The notes under the pieces were generated by a model, which saw only the letters and a program-made list of their open reading frames with translations, searched no databases and had not been told where the DNA came from. Of a stretch of DNA of 7,241 nt, positions 1 through 5,793 are shown in pieces. This DNA is from an uncultured Coriobacteriaceae bacterium (GTDB taxonomy: Bacteria > Actinomycetota > Coriobacteriia > Coriobacteriales > QAMH01). Position 1 is the stretch's first letter; every line of letters starts with the position of its first letter. Both the position numbers and the translations under genes were made by a program. Location of the stretch: NCBI GenBank assembly GCA_902796975.1, contig CADBRF010000088.1:1-7241 (forward strand). Reading direction: 5' to 3'.

Positions 1-301
1 GCATCTGCTTGACGAGCCGATAGGGAGTCTCCCAAGACTCGAGATCAGACGTGTCAATGAAGACAGTATGGTCATCAAGGCCACGCGCGCTGCCACGGGT
101 GACTTTCGCGCCGAGGGTCTTCAAGACATCGTCCATCACCGTGACATCCGCAATAAGCGGAACGTTGTCGATGCGCGTCTCCCCCGCTGCCATGACGCTT
201 GCCGCCATGAGTTTGAGAACAGAGTTCTTCGCGCCGCCAATGTGCACAGTGCCCGTGAGCGGTAAACCGCCCTTGACGACGATTACCTCTTCAGAATCCA
301 T
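1..301 (-). CDS. murA: UDP-N-acetylglucosamine 1-carboxyvinyltransferase, N-terminal part (runs off the window)
   Basis: MurA transfers enolpyruvate from phosphoenolpyruvate to UDP-GlcNAc, the first committed cytoplasmic step of peptidoglycan synthesis. Only the first 100 codons are present; the family is usually about 420 residues. The protein opens with VIVVKGGLPLTGTVHIGGAKN, spanning residues 6-26. K25-N26 in GGAKNS matches the conserved substrate-binding Lys-Asn pair near the N-terminus of MurA. NVPLIADVTVMDDVL follows at about residues 46-60 and is typical of MurA/EPSP-synthase-type inside-out barrel repeats. The ATG at 301 is supported by a GGGAGGG Shine-Dalgarno 7 nt upstream. The gene begins 43 bp after the 3' end of a tRNA-Arg gene on the same strand with no visible terminator between, so the two may share a transcript. 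The alternative, EPSP synthase (AroA), is unlikely because the GGAKNS/NVPLIADV wording is MurA-like. Confidence 0.93.
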   Translation of the reverse strand, partial: MDSEEVIVVKGGLPLTGTVHIGGAKNSVLKLMAASVMAAGETRIDNVPLIADVTVMDDVLKTLGAKVTRGSARGLDDHTVFIDTSDLESWETPYRLVKQM

Positions 302-308
302 ATATAGT

Positions 309-315
309 CCCTCCC
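309..315 (-). promoter_or_regulatory. Shine-Dalgarno site of murA
   Basis: The minus strand reads GGGAGGG, 7 nt before the ATG at 301. It is a strong match to the anti-Shine-Dalgarno sequence and fixes the murA start. Confidence 0.75.
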
Positions 316-344
316 GCACCTATTGACGGGCCGATGCGCCAAGA

Positions 345-421
345 TGGTGCGCCCGGAGGGATTCGAACCCCCGACCTTCGGATTAGAAGTCCGCGGCTCT
401 ATCCACCTGAGCTACGGGCGC
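345..421 (-). tRNA. tRNA-Arg (anticodon UCU), CCA encoded
   Basis: On the minus strand a 77-nt cloverleaf runs from GCGCCCG (421-415) to its exact complement CGGGCGC (355-349), giving a perfect 7-bp acceptor stem. It is followed by discriminator A (348) and an encoded CCA (347-345). The D-arm region reads TAGCTCAGGTGGATAGAGC. The anticodon loop CTTCTAA holds anticodon UCU (genomic 385-387), which decodes AGA (and AGG by wobble). The T-arm has the canonical GGTTCGAATCC. Its neighbours are the fusion gene ending at 559 upstream and murA starting at 301 downstream, all on the same strand. Confidence 0.97.
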
Positions 422-466
422 ATATGACGACCTCATTACTACGTTTATGCTAGCGTTTGCCGGAGT

Positions 467-494
467 ATTGTAGCGCATTTCCACAGAAATCTAA
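467..494 (-). promoter_or_regulatory. Weak candidate promoter of tRNA-Arg
   Basis: The minus strand has TACAAT (472-467), five of six matches to a -10 hexamer, about 45 bp upstream of the mature tRNA 5' end. A poor -35 candidate, TTAGAT (494-489), lies 16 bp further upstream. It is the best promoter-like element in the 137-bp gap between the fusion gene and the tRNA. The weak -35 keeps confidence low. Confidence 0.3.
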
Positions 495-505
495 TAAGCA
501 CTACC

Positions 506-539
506 GGCAAAGAGTCCAAATCGTCAAAGATTCTTTGCC
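506..539. repeat. Perfect 8-bp inverted repeat with alternative inner hairpin
   Basis: GGCAAAGA (506-513) and TCTTTGCC (532-539) are exact inverted copies separated by 18 bp. A second CAAAGA copy (525-530) can instead pair with the same TCTTTG arm as a tight hairpin (CAAAG-ATT-CTTTG), so two mutually exclusive folds are possible. It lies 20 bp beyond the stop of the dehydratase-activase fusion gene. In that direction no run of T follows, so a simple rho-independent terminator is not supported. It could be a 3'-end stabilising structure or a weak terminator. Confidence 0.45.
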
Positions 540-558
540 ACCATATTGGGATACGTTA

Positions 559-2283
559 TCAAGCAAGGCTATCGAGGCCGAGAAGAGTTGCTCCCACCGC
601 CCCAACAATCTCGGGTTCGGGACAGATATAGAGGGTCGCCCCAAGCCGTTCTTCCACGGCGGCGACGACACCCGGATTTTTCGCCACGCCTCCCGTCATC
701 ATGTAAACGGGTTCGAGACCGACCCGATGCATGAGACCATATGCTTTGCCCGCGATTGCCCGATGAACGCCGGCCGCGATATCCGCTTTGTCCACATTGT
801 CGGCAATGAGCGAAATAACCTCCGATTCCGCGAAGACCGTGCACATCGAAGTGATCTGCACCTTATTCGTGGACTGCTGGGAAAGCGGGCCAAGCTCGTC
901 AATGCCGACTTCGAGCGTGCGGGCCATCGCTTCGAGGAATCGCCCAGTCCCGGCTGCGCACTTGTCGTTCATGGCAAAATCCGCGACAGTTCCATCTGCG
1001 TTGAGACGGATTGCCTTTGAATCCTGGCCGCCAATGTCAAGAATCGTTCTCACGCTGGGGTTGAAATAGTGGGCTCCGCGCGCATGACAGGTGATTTCCG
1101 TGATGTCGGCATCGGCGAAATCGACGGAGACGCGCCCATAACCTGTCGCAACGAGCTTTGCGATATCTTCGCGCTTGAGCCCCGCCTGCTCCAAAACCTC
1201 CTCGCATGCTCGATGAGCCGAATCAATGCTCCGCGCCCCAGTGCGTATCACGAGGCTTGAGACGATATTCTGTTCTCCGTCGATTACGACCGCATTGGTG
1301 GACGTTGACCCGGAATCTATGCCGAGAACATACACGGCAGTCCCCTTTCGATGAATCAGGCTAGGCGCGGGCATGAGCCCTTTCTCTTCGCGGAGCGATT
1401 CGGCAAACGCCTCGACACGCGTCCTGACCTGGCCTGCGCTCTGGCGCAGGGCGTCAGTCTCAATTTTCAGCATAGGCACATCGGTGAGCTTGCGCAGAGA
1501 TGCGAACTCGTATGCATACATATCGCAGAACTTGACAGTGTGGTAAATGACCCCGTCGACTTGGGGAAGCGCCTTCTTGAGAAAGGCTTCGCGCCGAGAG
1601 ATATCAGCCATGCGCATGCAGGGAATCTGGCCCAGGAGCGCTTCCGAATATACTTCGATCAACTCATTATCGTTCAGCTCAGGAAGCTCGCTTGCAACAT
1701 CCCCATCTCCAAAGGCAGCTGAAAGATCGCGGTTCTGACCGACACAGGTCAGGTCGAACGCGACCGACATGCCGCACTGCTCGACGAGCTTGCCCACAGC
1801 CGCGTTGTAGCGCGCGCCAATTATGCCAACGGAAAGCTGACCAGGACGTCCATTCGCGCGGAGTTGGCCAGGCGTGCGCAAACCATCTGCGAACAGCTCG
1901 ATGAGACACCCACGGTTGAACTCGGCACCAGAAAACTCTTGATAAGCTCGAGCGAGCGCGCGGATCTGGCCGGCATAAAGTGAACAGGCTTCCCTATCCG
2001 TATGCCGGGGGAGGTCGAGGATGTAGACGAATTTCTCAGGAAAGCGGTCGACCAGCGCATCGTAGAGGCGTCTCATGGAGTCGCAACAGGACGTGAGGAC
2101 AATGCCCTCATAGCTGCCCGTTTCCATTTCCTCGAGCACCGCCTTGGCAAACGAGCAGACATTTGGGTGCATACAGGCATCAGCCGCATCGAAACTCACA
2201 GCAAGCGGTTCGATGCGAACGGGATCTGCCCCGAGGGCATGTAAGAGCTCGATGGGAGCGTATTTGCACACATAGCCGATCAT
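559..2283 (-). CDS. Fusion protein: 2-hydroxyacyl-CoA dehydratase-type (HGD-D) domain plus BadF/HgdC-type ATPase activase
   Basis: The 574-residue protein has two parts. Residues 1-310 resemble the HGD-D (HgdB/BcrB-like) family: a CKYAPIELLHALGADPV opening, C43 in NVCSFAKAVLEE, C67 in TSCCDSMRR, C253 in KFCDMYAYE, and the end motif IETD...GQVRTRVEAF. The three cysteine positions fit Fe-S ligands. Residues 318-574 are an ASKHA-fold activase: GIDSGSTSTN (321-330) as the phosphate-1 loop, GYGR (381-384), DIGGQDSK (416-423), C442 in NDKCAAGTGRFLE, C481 in MCTVFAESEV, and TGGVAKNPG (530-538). The 39-residue C442-C481 spacing equals that of the two cysteines that bridge the subunit-spanning [4Fe-4S] cluster in Acidaminococcus HgdC. 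In this family ATP hydrolysis drives low-potential electron transfer to the partner cluster. The HGD-D part lacks the N-terminal helical stretch usual in the family. The start ATG overlaps the upstream partner's TGA by 4 bp (ATGA), indicating translational coupling. The substrate is unknown. Confidence 0.85.
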   Translation of the reverse strand: MIGYVCKYAPIELLHALGADPVRIEPLAVSFDAADACMHPNVCSFAKAVLEEMETGSYEGIVLTSCCDSMRRLYDALVDRFPEKFVYILDLPRHTDREACSLYAGQIRALARAYQEFSGAEFNRGCLIELFADGLRTPGQLRANGRPGQLSVGIIGARYNAAVGKLVEQCGMSVAFDLTCVGQNRDLSAAFGDGDVASELPELNDNELIEVYSEALLGQIPCMRMADISRREAFLKKALPQVDGVIYHTVKFCDMYAYEFASLRKLTDVPMLKIETDALRQSAGQVRTRVEAFAESLREEKGLMPAPSLIHRKGTAVYVLGIDSGSTSTNAVVIDGEQNIVSSLVIRTGARSIDSAHRACEEVLEQAGLKREDIAKLVATGYGRVSVDFADADITEITCHARGAHYFNPSVRTILDIGGQDSKAIRLNADGTVADFAMNDKCAAGTGRFLEAMARTLEVGIDELGPLSQQSTNKVQITSMCTVFAESEVISLIADNVDKADIAAGVHRAIAGKAYGLMHRVGLEPVYMMTGGVAKNPGVVAAVEERLGATLYICPEPEIVGAVGATLLGLDSLA

Positions 2284-3557
2284 GCGGTGCCCCCTTTCCG
2301 CCCATCGAGGAGTTCAAAGAACGCTTCGAGCCTCGTGCGAATCTGACCGTCCTGGTTATTGCGCCGGTCGACCGCATCCCCATCGAGCACAAGCATGGGT
2401 ATGCCCCGGTCGCGCAGCTTAGAGCGGAGCAACTGAGCACCACCGGCGGATTGGCGACAACCCCAGTGGCAGAACTCGATTGCACCTTCGCAATCATAGT
2501 GCTCGATTTCTCGGGCTACGATATCCACCTTTCGGGAGAGCGGCCCATTGTAGACATTATCGATGAGCTTCTCGGCGAGCGCCTCGAGCGGGTGGTTCTC
2601 GTCGAGCTGACCGGTGAAATCGAGATTGAAATCATCGGCGGCGATGCTGTATACATCGCTGTAGTTGAAATAGGACGCGAGAGCCGGCTCGGCATAAGGC
2701 GTCACATGCACCCAGAAGATCCGATGCGAGGTATCCACCGGATACTTCTCGACATCGCTGTCGAGCATCTCGAAAAACTTCTCAGCCCATTCAGAACCGA
2801 TGGATAGGTGGGTTGCGAACAAGGTGAACTCGGTGAGCGTGAGCGTTGCCGGGTAGAGATGTTTGCGCCTCTTTTCCAGGAAGCTCAGATAGTGCTGCTT
2901 GGAACGATTCTCGCGACGAATCGCCTCGCGGAGCCGGTCGATATCGAATTTCTTCCCGGTTGCCTGCTCCAGAAGCGCGATTGCCTCGCGTAGCTGGCGC
3001 ACGACATACCGCGTGGCTTCTTCCGTCTTCTGATAGGGCACGTCTATGACGAAGAGAGGGATGTGAGATTGCGTGGCAATATGCCTGAAGGTGTTCACAT
3101 TACCATCGCAGGCAAGCGATGTGGTAATGGCAGCTTTTGCCTCTGGGATAATGCCAGATTCGAACCCACCCAGAAAAGTGCGGTGGTAGCTGCAGAGCGT
3201 AGGGGCAAAACCGGCTGCGTCGGAACGGTCGAGCAGCGAATCCTCAATCCAGAAGCCCGAGAAATACGAGGAAAGCGCCTCGACTGAGACGCATTCAAGG
3301 TCAAAACACTGGAGGAGCTCGACAGGGGCGAAGATGTTCGTCCACGCTAGCGTCTCCGGATGCTTCAGGGCATCCGCCACGCTCTTGATTGCCATATGGT
3401 TGAGATACCGGTATGCGGCGGGCATAGGCTTATCTGGGAGATGGCCAGTTCTGAAGGATTCCGCTTTGAGACCGAAGTTGATAAGCGCTGCGGCTCTATT
3501 GGGATGGTCGTCCAGCTGGGATGCGACCACCCCGCCATAGGTGCGAGCGACTTCCAT
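2280..3557 (-). CDS. 2-hydroxyacyl-CoA dehydratase-family (HGD-D) subunit
   Basis: The 425-residue protein is close to the usual length of HgdA/HgdB-type subunits. Recognisable blocks are NIFAPVELLQCFDLECV (74-90), equivalent to the family's pro-Glu-Leu entry motif; C122 in LCSYHRTFLGG; C150 in SLACDGN; C363 and C367 in FCHWGCRQS; and a C-terminal IPMLVLDGDAVD...GQIRTRLEAFFE (386-415). These are the three conserved Fe-S ligand positions plus extra cysteines (C84, C89, and one of C363/C367). Known family members are either dehydratases that remove water from 2-hydroxyacyl-CoA by ketyl-radical chemistry, benzoyl-CoA reductase subunits, or double-cubane cluster proteins that reduce small molecules. 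It starts 12 bp after moaB and overlaps the downstream fusion gene by 4 bp, so the two probably form a complex. The ribosome site is weak: only AAGG about 10 nt before ATG, overlapping the moaB end. The substrate cannot be inferred. Confidence 0.85.
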   Translation of the reverse strand: MEVARTYGGVVASQLDDHPNRAAALINFGLKAESFRTGHLPDKPMPAAYRYLNHMAIKSVADALKHPETLAWTNIFAPVELLQCFDLECVSVEALSSYFSGFWIEDSLLDRSDAAGFAPTLCSYHRTFLGGFESGIIPEAKAAITTSLACDGNVNTFRHIATQSHIPLFVIDVPYQKTEEATRYVVRQLREAIALLEQATGKKFDIDRLREAIRRENRSKQHYLSFLEKRRKHLYPATLTLTEFTLFATHLSIGSEWAEKFFEMLDSDVEKYPVDTSHRIFWVHVTPYAEPALASYFNYSDVYSIAADDFNLDFTGQLDENHPLEALAEKLIDNVYNGPLSRKVDIVAREIEHYDCEGAIEFCHWGCRQSAGGAQLLRSKLRDRGIPMLVLDGDAVDRRNNQDGQIRTRLEAFFELLDGRKGGTA

Positions 3558-3569
3558 AGCTTTTTTGCC

Positions 3570-4046
3570 TTAGTTGTTGTGACCTTCGCCAGCCATCATG
3601 TGGACAGCATGCTCGAACTGGTCGTAAACACCTTCCCAGTTCTCTTCAGCTGCCTTCTTGCTGCCGGGGAGGTTCACGACGAGCACGCGACCGCGCTGCA
3701 TGCAGATAGCGCGGGAGAGCATGGCGCGGTGGGTCTTGGTCATGGAGTAGGCGCGCATCGCCTCTGCGATACCGGGAACCTCTCGGTCGCACACTTTGCG
3801 GGTCGCCTCGGGGGTGACATCGGCAAGTGACATGCCGCTGCCGCCGCAGGTGAGCACCACATCAGCGCCCGCGTCGCATCCAGCGACGATGGCATCGGCA
3901 ATCTGGTCGATGTCGTCCTTTACCACGACGCGGCTCAAAACCGTCCAACCCTGTTCCCTGATGAGCTCCTCGAGGCGGGCGCCAGCGGTGTCTTCCTCGA
4001 TAGAACGGGTGGTCGAGCAGGTGACAATAACAAACTTGATATCCAT
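3570..4046 (-). CDS. moaB: MoaB/MogA-family molybdenum cofactor biosynthesis protein
   Basis: This 158-residue cytoplasmic protein belongs to the MoCF-binding fold family that binds molybdopterin and, in MogA/Cnx1G members, adenylylates it with ATP before molybdate insertion by MoeA. Seen motifs are the N-terminal strand KFVIVTCSTTRS, the molybdopterin-binding loop TCGGSGMSLADVTPEAT (66-82; usually TTGGTG...DVTPEAT), REVPGIAEAMR (88-98), and NLPGSKKA (125-132; usual LPGSPKA). The length fits the single-domain family. The ATG at 4046 is chosen over an upstream in-frame ATG at 4139 because GGGAG sits 5 nt before it, and because the longer version would overlap the end of moaC by about 90 bp with non-family sequence. 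It follows moaC by only 2 bp. Whether it acts as MogA or MoaB cannot be told without phylogeny; no separate mogA is in the window. Confidence 0.92.
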   Translation of the reverse strand: MDIKFVIVTCSTTRSIEEDTAGARLEELIREQGWTVLSRVVVKDDIDQIADAIVAGCDAGADVVLTCGGSGMSLADVTPEATRKVCDREVPGIAEAMRAYSMTKTHRAMLSRAICMQRGRVLVVNLPGSKKAAEENWEGVYDQFEHAVHMMAGEGHNN

Positions 4047-4048
4047 GA

Positions 4049-4603
4049 TTACTCCCTTGTCCAAAGCCCGGTTCTGCCGCCTTCTTTGCGAACCAGGTGA
4101 ACATCGCATATCTCCATGCCGCGATCCACGGCCTTGCACATATCGTATACAGTGAGAAGCGCAATGGAAACGCCGACGAGCGCCTCCATCTCAATGCCGG
4201 TCTTGCCCGTGACTCCCGTTGTCATGATTGCATGAATGCCCACACGGCCATCCTCGCGCTCGCCTGCAAGCACAGGCTCGAGCTCGCACTTGGATTTGGT
4301 GATGAGAAGCGGATGGCACATGGGGATGAGACTCGAGGTCTGCTTGCAGCCCATGATGCCGGCAACCCGGGCGCACGCGAGGACGTCTCCCTTTGCCGCC
4401 TTGCCTTCCACAATCATCGCGAGTGTGTCGGGATGCATGAAAATCCACCCTTCGGCAATGGCCTGGCGTTTGGTATCGTCCTTCTCCGAGACATCGACCA
4501 TGCGCACCTGGCCTTTTTCGTCAACGTGGCTCAAATGCCCATCGCGTGCATCTTCGTGTTCGGAAATACCTGCGGAAAGACCGCCTGGCTTCGTTTCGCT
4601 CAT
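4049..4603 (-). CDS. moaC: Cyclic pyranopterin monophosphate synthase MoaC
   Basis: MoaC converts the MoaA product, 3',8-cyclo-7,8-dihydro-GTP, to cyclic pyranopterin monophosphate. The 184-residue protein shows all family blocks: LSHVDEKGQVRMVDVSEK (24-41), KGDVLACARVAGIMGCK (71-87), LIPMCHPLL (92-100), TGKTGIEMEAL (132-142) and YDMCKAVD (153-160). K71, H97, E138, E140, D154 and K157 line up with the E. coli active-site residues K51, H77, E112, E114, D128 and K131. Relative to E. coli MoaC (161 residues), the protein has about 20 extra residues at its N-terminus, mostly charged and low in hydrophobic content, and about 6 more between H97 and E138. The ATG at 4603 is preceded by AGGAG 4 nt upstream, so the extension is probably real. 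The gene follows moaA by 7 bp. Confidence 0.95.
   Translation of the reverse strand: MSETKPGGLSAGISEHEDARDGHLSHVDEKGQVRMVDVSEKDDTKRQAIAEGWIFMHPDTLAMIVEGKAAKGDVLACARVAGIMGCKQTSSLIPMCHPLLITKSKCELEPVLAGEREDGRVGIHAIMTTGVTGKTGIEMEALVGVSIALLTVYDMCKAVDRGMEICDVHLVRKEGGRTGLWTRE
4052..4056 (-). promoter_or_regulatory. Shine-Dalgarno site of moaB
   Basis: GGGAG on the minus strand, 5 nt before the ATG at 4046. It lies within the last codons of moaC, decides the moaB start and suggests coupled translation of the two genes. Confidence 0.7.
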
Positions 4604-4607
4604 TGTG

Positions 4608-4613
4608 CTCCTA
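4608..4613 (-). promoter_or_regulatory. Shine-Dalgarno site of moaC overlapping the moaA stop
   Basis: The minus strand reads TAGGAG. TAG is the moaA stop codon and AGGAG is the moaC ribosome site, 4 nt from the ATG at 4603. This fixes the long moaC start and suggests that ribosomes ending moaA feed moaC. Confidence 0.75.
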
Positions 4614-5651
4614 TCCGCCTATCTGGCTCATACGGCGCACCGTGCCCGCGCCGCTGTTATCGTGTTCCTTCGGCTTGATGCCAATTGCCTCACCGATTAT
4701 AGCGATAACAGCATCGTCGTCGCTGTTGTTCCGAAGTGCGCTGCGCACATCCACTTCGAGGTCGCTGAAGAGACAGGGGCGAATCTTGCCATCAGCGGTA
4801 AGACGCAAGCGGTTGCAGGATGCGCAGAAATGGTTCGACATGGCGCTGATGAACCCGACGGTTCCCTGGGCGCCCGGGAAGGTGTAATAGACAGCAGGAC
4901 CAGAACCCGCCGGACCGCCGTCTTTGCCCACGGCCTGAAGCGGAGCGTGCCCCTCTTCTGCTGCACGTTCGTTGATGATGGCGCGAATTTCCTCCGCGGG
5001 AATCGTGTCTTCTTCGGTCCAGCCAGCTCCAGAGCCGCCGCTTGATTCGCCCACCGGCATGTACTCGATGAAGCGAACATGCAGCGGACGGTCGATTGAG
5101 AGCTTAGCAAAGCCGTAGAAGTCCTGATGAAGGCTCCTGACGGCGACCGCATTGATCTTGACGGGATCGAAACCAACTGCAAGCGAAGCATCTATAGCAC
5201 GGAAAACGTCATCGATATGCCCACGGCGCGTGACATAGTGGAACTGGTCAGGATCGAGCGTGTCCATCGAGATGTTGACGCGGTTGAGCCCCGCCTCCTT
5301 CAAATCCCCTGCCATCTGGGGCAGCAGAATGCCGTTGGTCGTGAGGGAGACGTCTTCGATGCCGGGTGTCTGGGCGATATCCCGGACAAGATCCACGATG
5401 CCCTTCTTCACCAGGGGCTCGCCGCCAGTGAGACGGACTTTTCGAATGCCGCAACGGGCGGCGATCCTCACGAAACGAGCAATTTCTTCGATACGGAGCA
5501 TCTCGTCATGCGGGCGAAAGGGCACGCCCTCCTCGGGCATGCAATAGATGCAGCGCATATTGCACTTGTCCGTTACCGAGATGCGGAGGTAGTCGATACC
5601 TCGTCCAAGATGGTCAATCATGCGTATATCCAGACTCTCAGCCGCAAACAT
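4611..5651 (-). CDS. moaA: GTP 3',8-cyclase MoaA (radical SAM)
   Basis: MoaA uses S-adenosylmethionine and two [4Fe-4S] clusters to turn GTP into 3',8-cyclo-7,8-dihydro-GTP, the first step of Moco synthesis. In this 346-residue protein the radical-SAM motif CNMRCIYC (C30, C34, C37) follows YLRISVTDK. RLTGGEPL (73-80) binds SAM, and NISMDTL (126-132) is another family block. The second cluster is CASC...C (C276, C279, C293), with the usual CxxC-x13-C spacing. The chain ends in the conserved Gly-Gly (345-346), which is needed for activity in known MoaA proteins. The start is uncertain: the ATG at 5651 has no Shine-Dalgarno, and the ATG at 5621, giving 336 residues beginning MIDHLGRGIDYLR, also fits the family N-terminus but has only a weak TGGA site. 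It is the first gene of a five-gene operon; a candidate promoter and operator lie just upstream. Confidence 0.95.
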   Translation of the reverse strand: MFAAESLDIRMIDHLGRGIDYLRISVTDKCNMRCIYCMPEEGVPFRPHDEMLRIEEIARFVRIAARCGIRKVRLTGGEPLVKKGIVDLVRDIAQTPGIEDVSLTTNGILLPQMAGDLKEAGLNRVNISMDTLDPDQFHYVTRRGHIDDVFRAIDASLAVGFDPVKINAVAVRSLHQDFYGFAKLSIDRPLHVRFIEYMPVGESSGGSGAGWTEEDTIPAEEIRAIINERAAEEGHAPLQAVGKDGGPAGSGPAVYYTFPGAQGTVGFISAMSNHFCASCNRLRLTADGKIRPCLFSDLEVDVRSALRNNSDDDAVIAIIGEAIGIKPKEHDNSGAGTVRRMSQIGG

Positions 5652-5661
5652 CCATGGCTAG

Positions 5662-5701
5662 CTTTATATCGTACAGCCTTTCACCTTAGCTGGATATAAA
5701 G
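5662..5701. repeat. Perfect 9-bp inverted repeat at the moaA promoter (candidate operator)
   Basis: CTTTATATC (5662-5670) and GATATAAAG (5693-5701) are exact inverted copies with 22 bp between them. Their centres are 31 bp apart, about three helical turns. An inner CAGC (5674-5677)/GCTG (5689-5692) pair adds symmetry. The arms flank the candidate moaA -10 element: one arm lies between -35 and -10, the other just past the predicted start site. This layout suits a repressor or a two-site DNA-binding regulator. If transcription instead starts further upstream, the same bases could form a hairpin about 10 nt before the first moaA ATG. The TATAA-containing half-site recalls ModE boxes only loosely. 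Confidence 0.5.
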
Positions 5702-5711
5702 GACCGGTCAA
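5683..5711 (-). promoter_or_regulatory. Candidate promoter of the moaA operon
   Basis: The minus strand has TTGACC (5711-5706), five of six matches to a -35, then a 17-bp spacer and TAAGGT (5688-5683), which keeps the T, A and final T of a -10. The predicted start, near 5676, would give a leader of about 25 nt before the ATG at 5651. The 142-bp gap after mobB supports a promoter here. A palindrome GACCGGTC (5702-5709) overlaps the -35. Confidence 0.45.
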
Positions 5712-5793
5712 GCAACGGTCGATAAACAGGAAGCGCCCGTTATCCCCCGCGTCCTTAGCAGATAGTAACGGACACTTCTGAAAAAAGTCGCAA

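Noticed and set aside
457..1020. Plus-strand open frame of 187 codons
   Set aside because: It lies mostly opposite the activase part of the fusion gene, shows no recognisable family motif, and is a by-product of the codon composition of the minus-strand gene.
2163..2807. Plus-strand open frame of 214 codons
   Set aside because: Opposite the two HGD-D genes, whose cysteine motifs and 4-bp overlap clearly establish the minus strand as coding.
4047..4139. Longer moaB with 31 extra N-terminal residues
   Set aside because: The extra part overlaps moaC, has no family similarity, and the ATG at 4046 has its own ribosome site.
4236..5045. Plus-strand open frame of 269 codons
   Set aside because: Opposite moaC and moaA, both of which have full family motif sets. 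The plus-strand translation has no coherent domain.
5684..5759. Two CCTTAGC direct copies (5684-5690 and 5753-5759)
   Set aside because: Seven bases and 69 bp apart is weak evidence for a binding-site pair; one copy is part of the candidate -10 element. Left out as probable chance.
5652..5793. Moco riboswitch upstream of moaA
   Set aside because: The gap is long enough and such RNAs do precede moaA in some bacteria, but I could not identify the conserved multi-helix core. Only short pairings such as CCGTTA/TAACGG (5766-5771/5737-5742) were seen. A covariance-model search would decide it.
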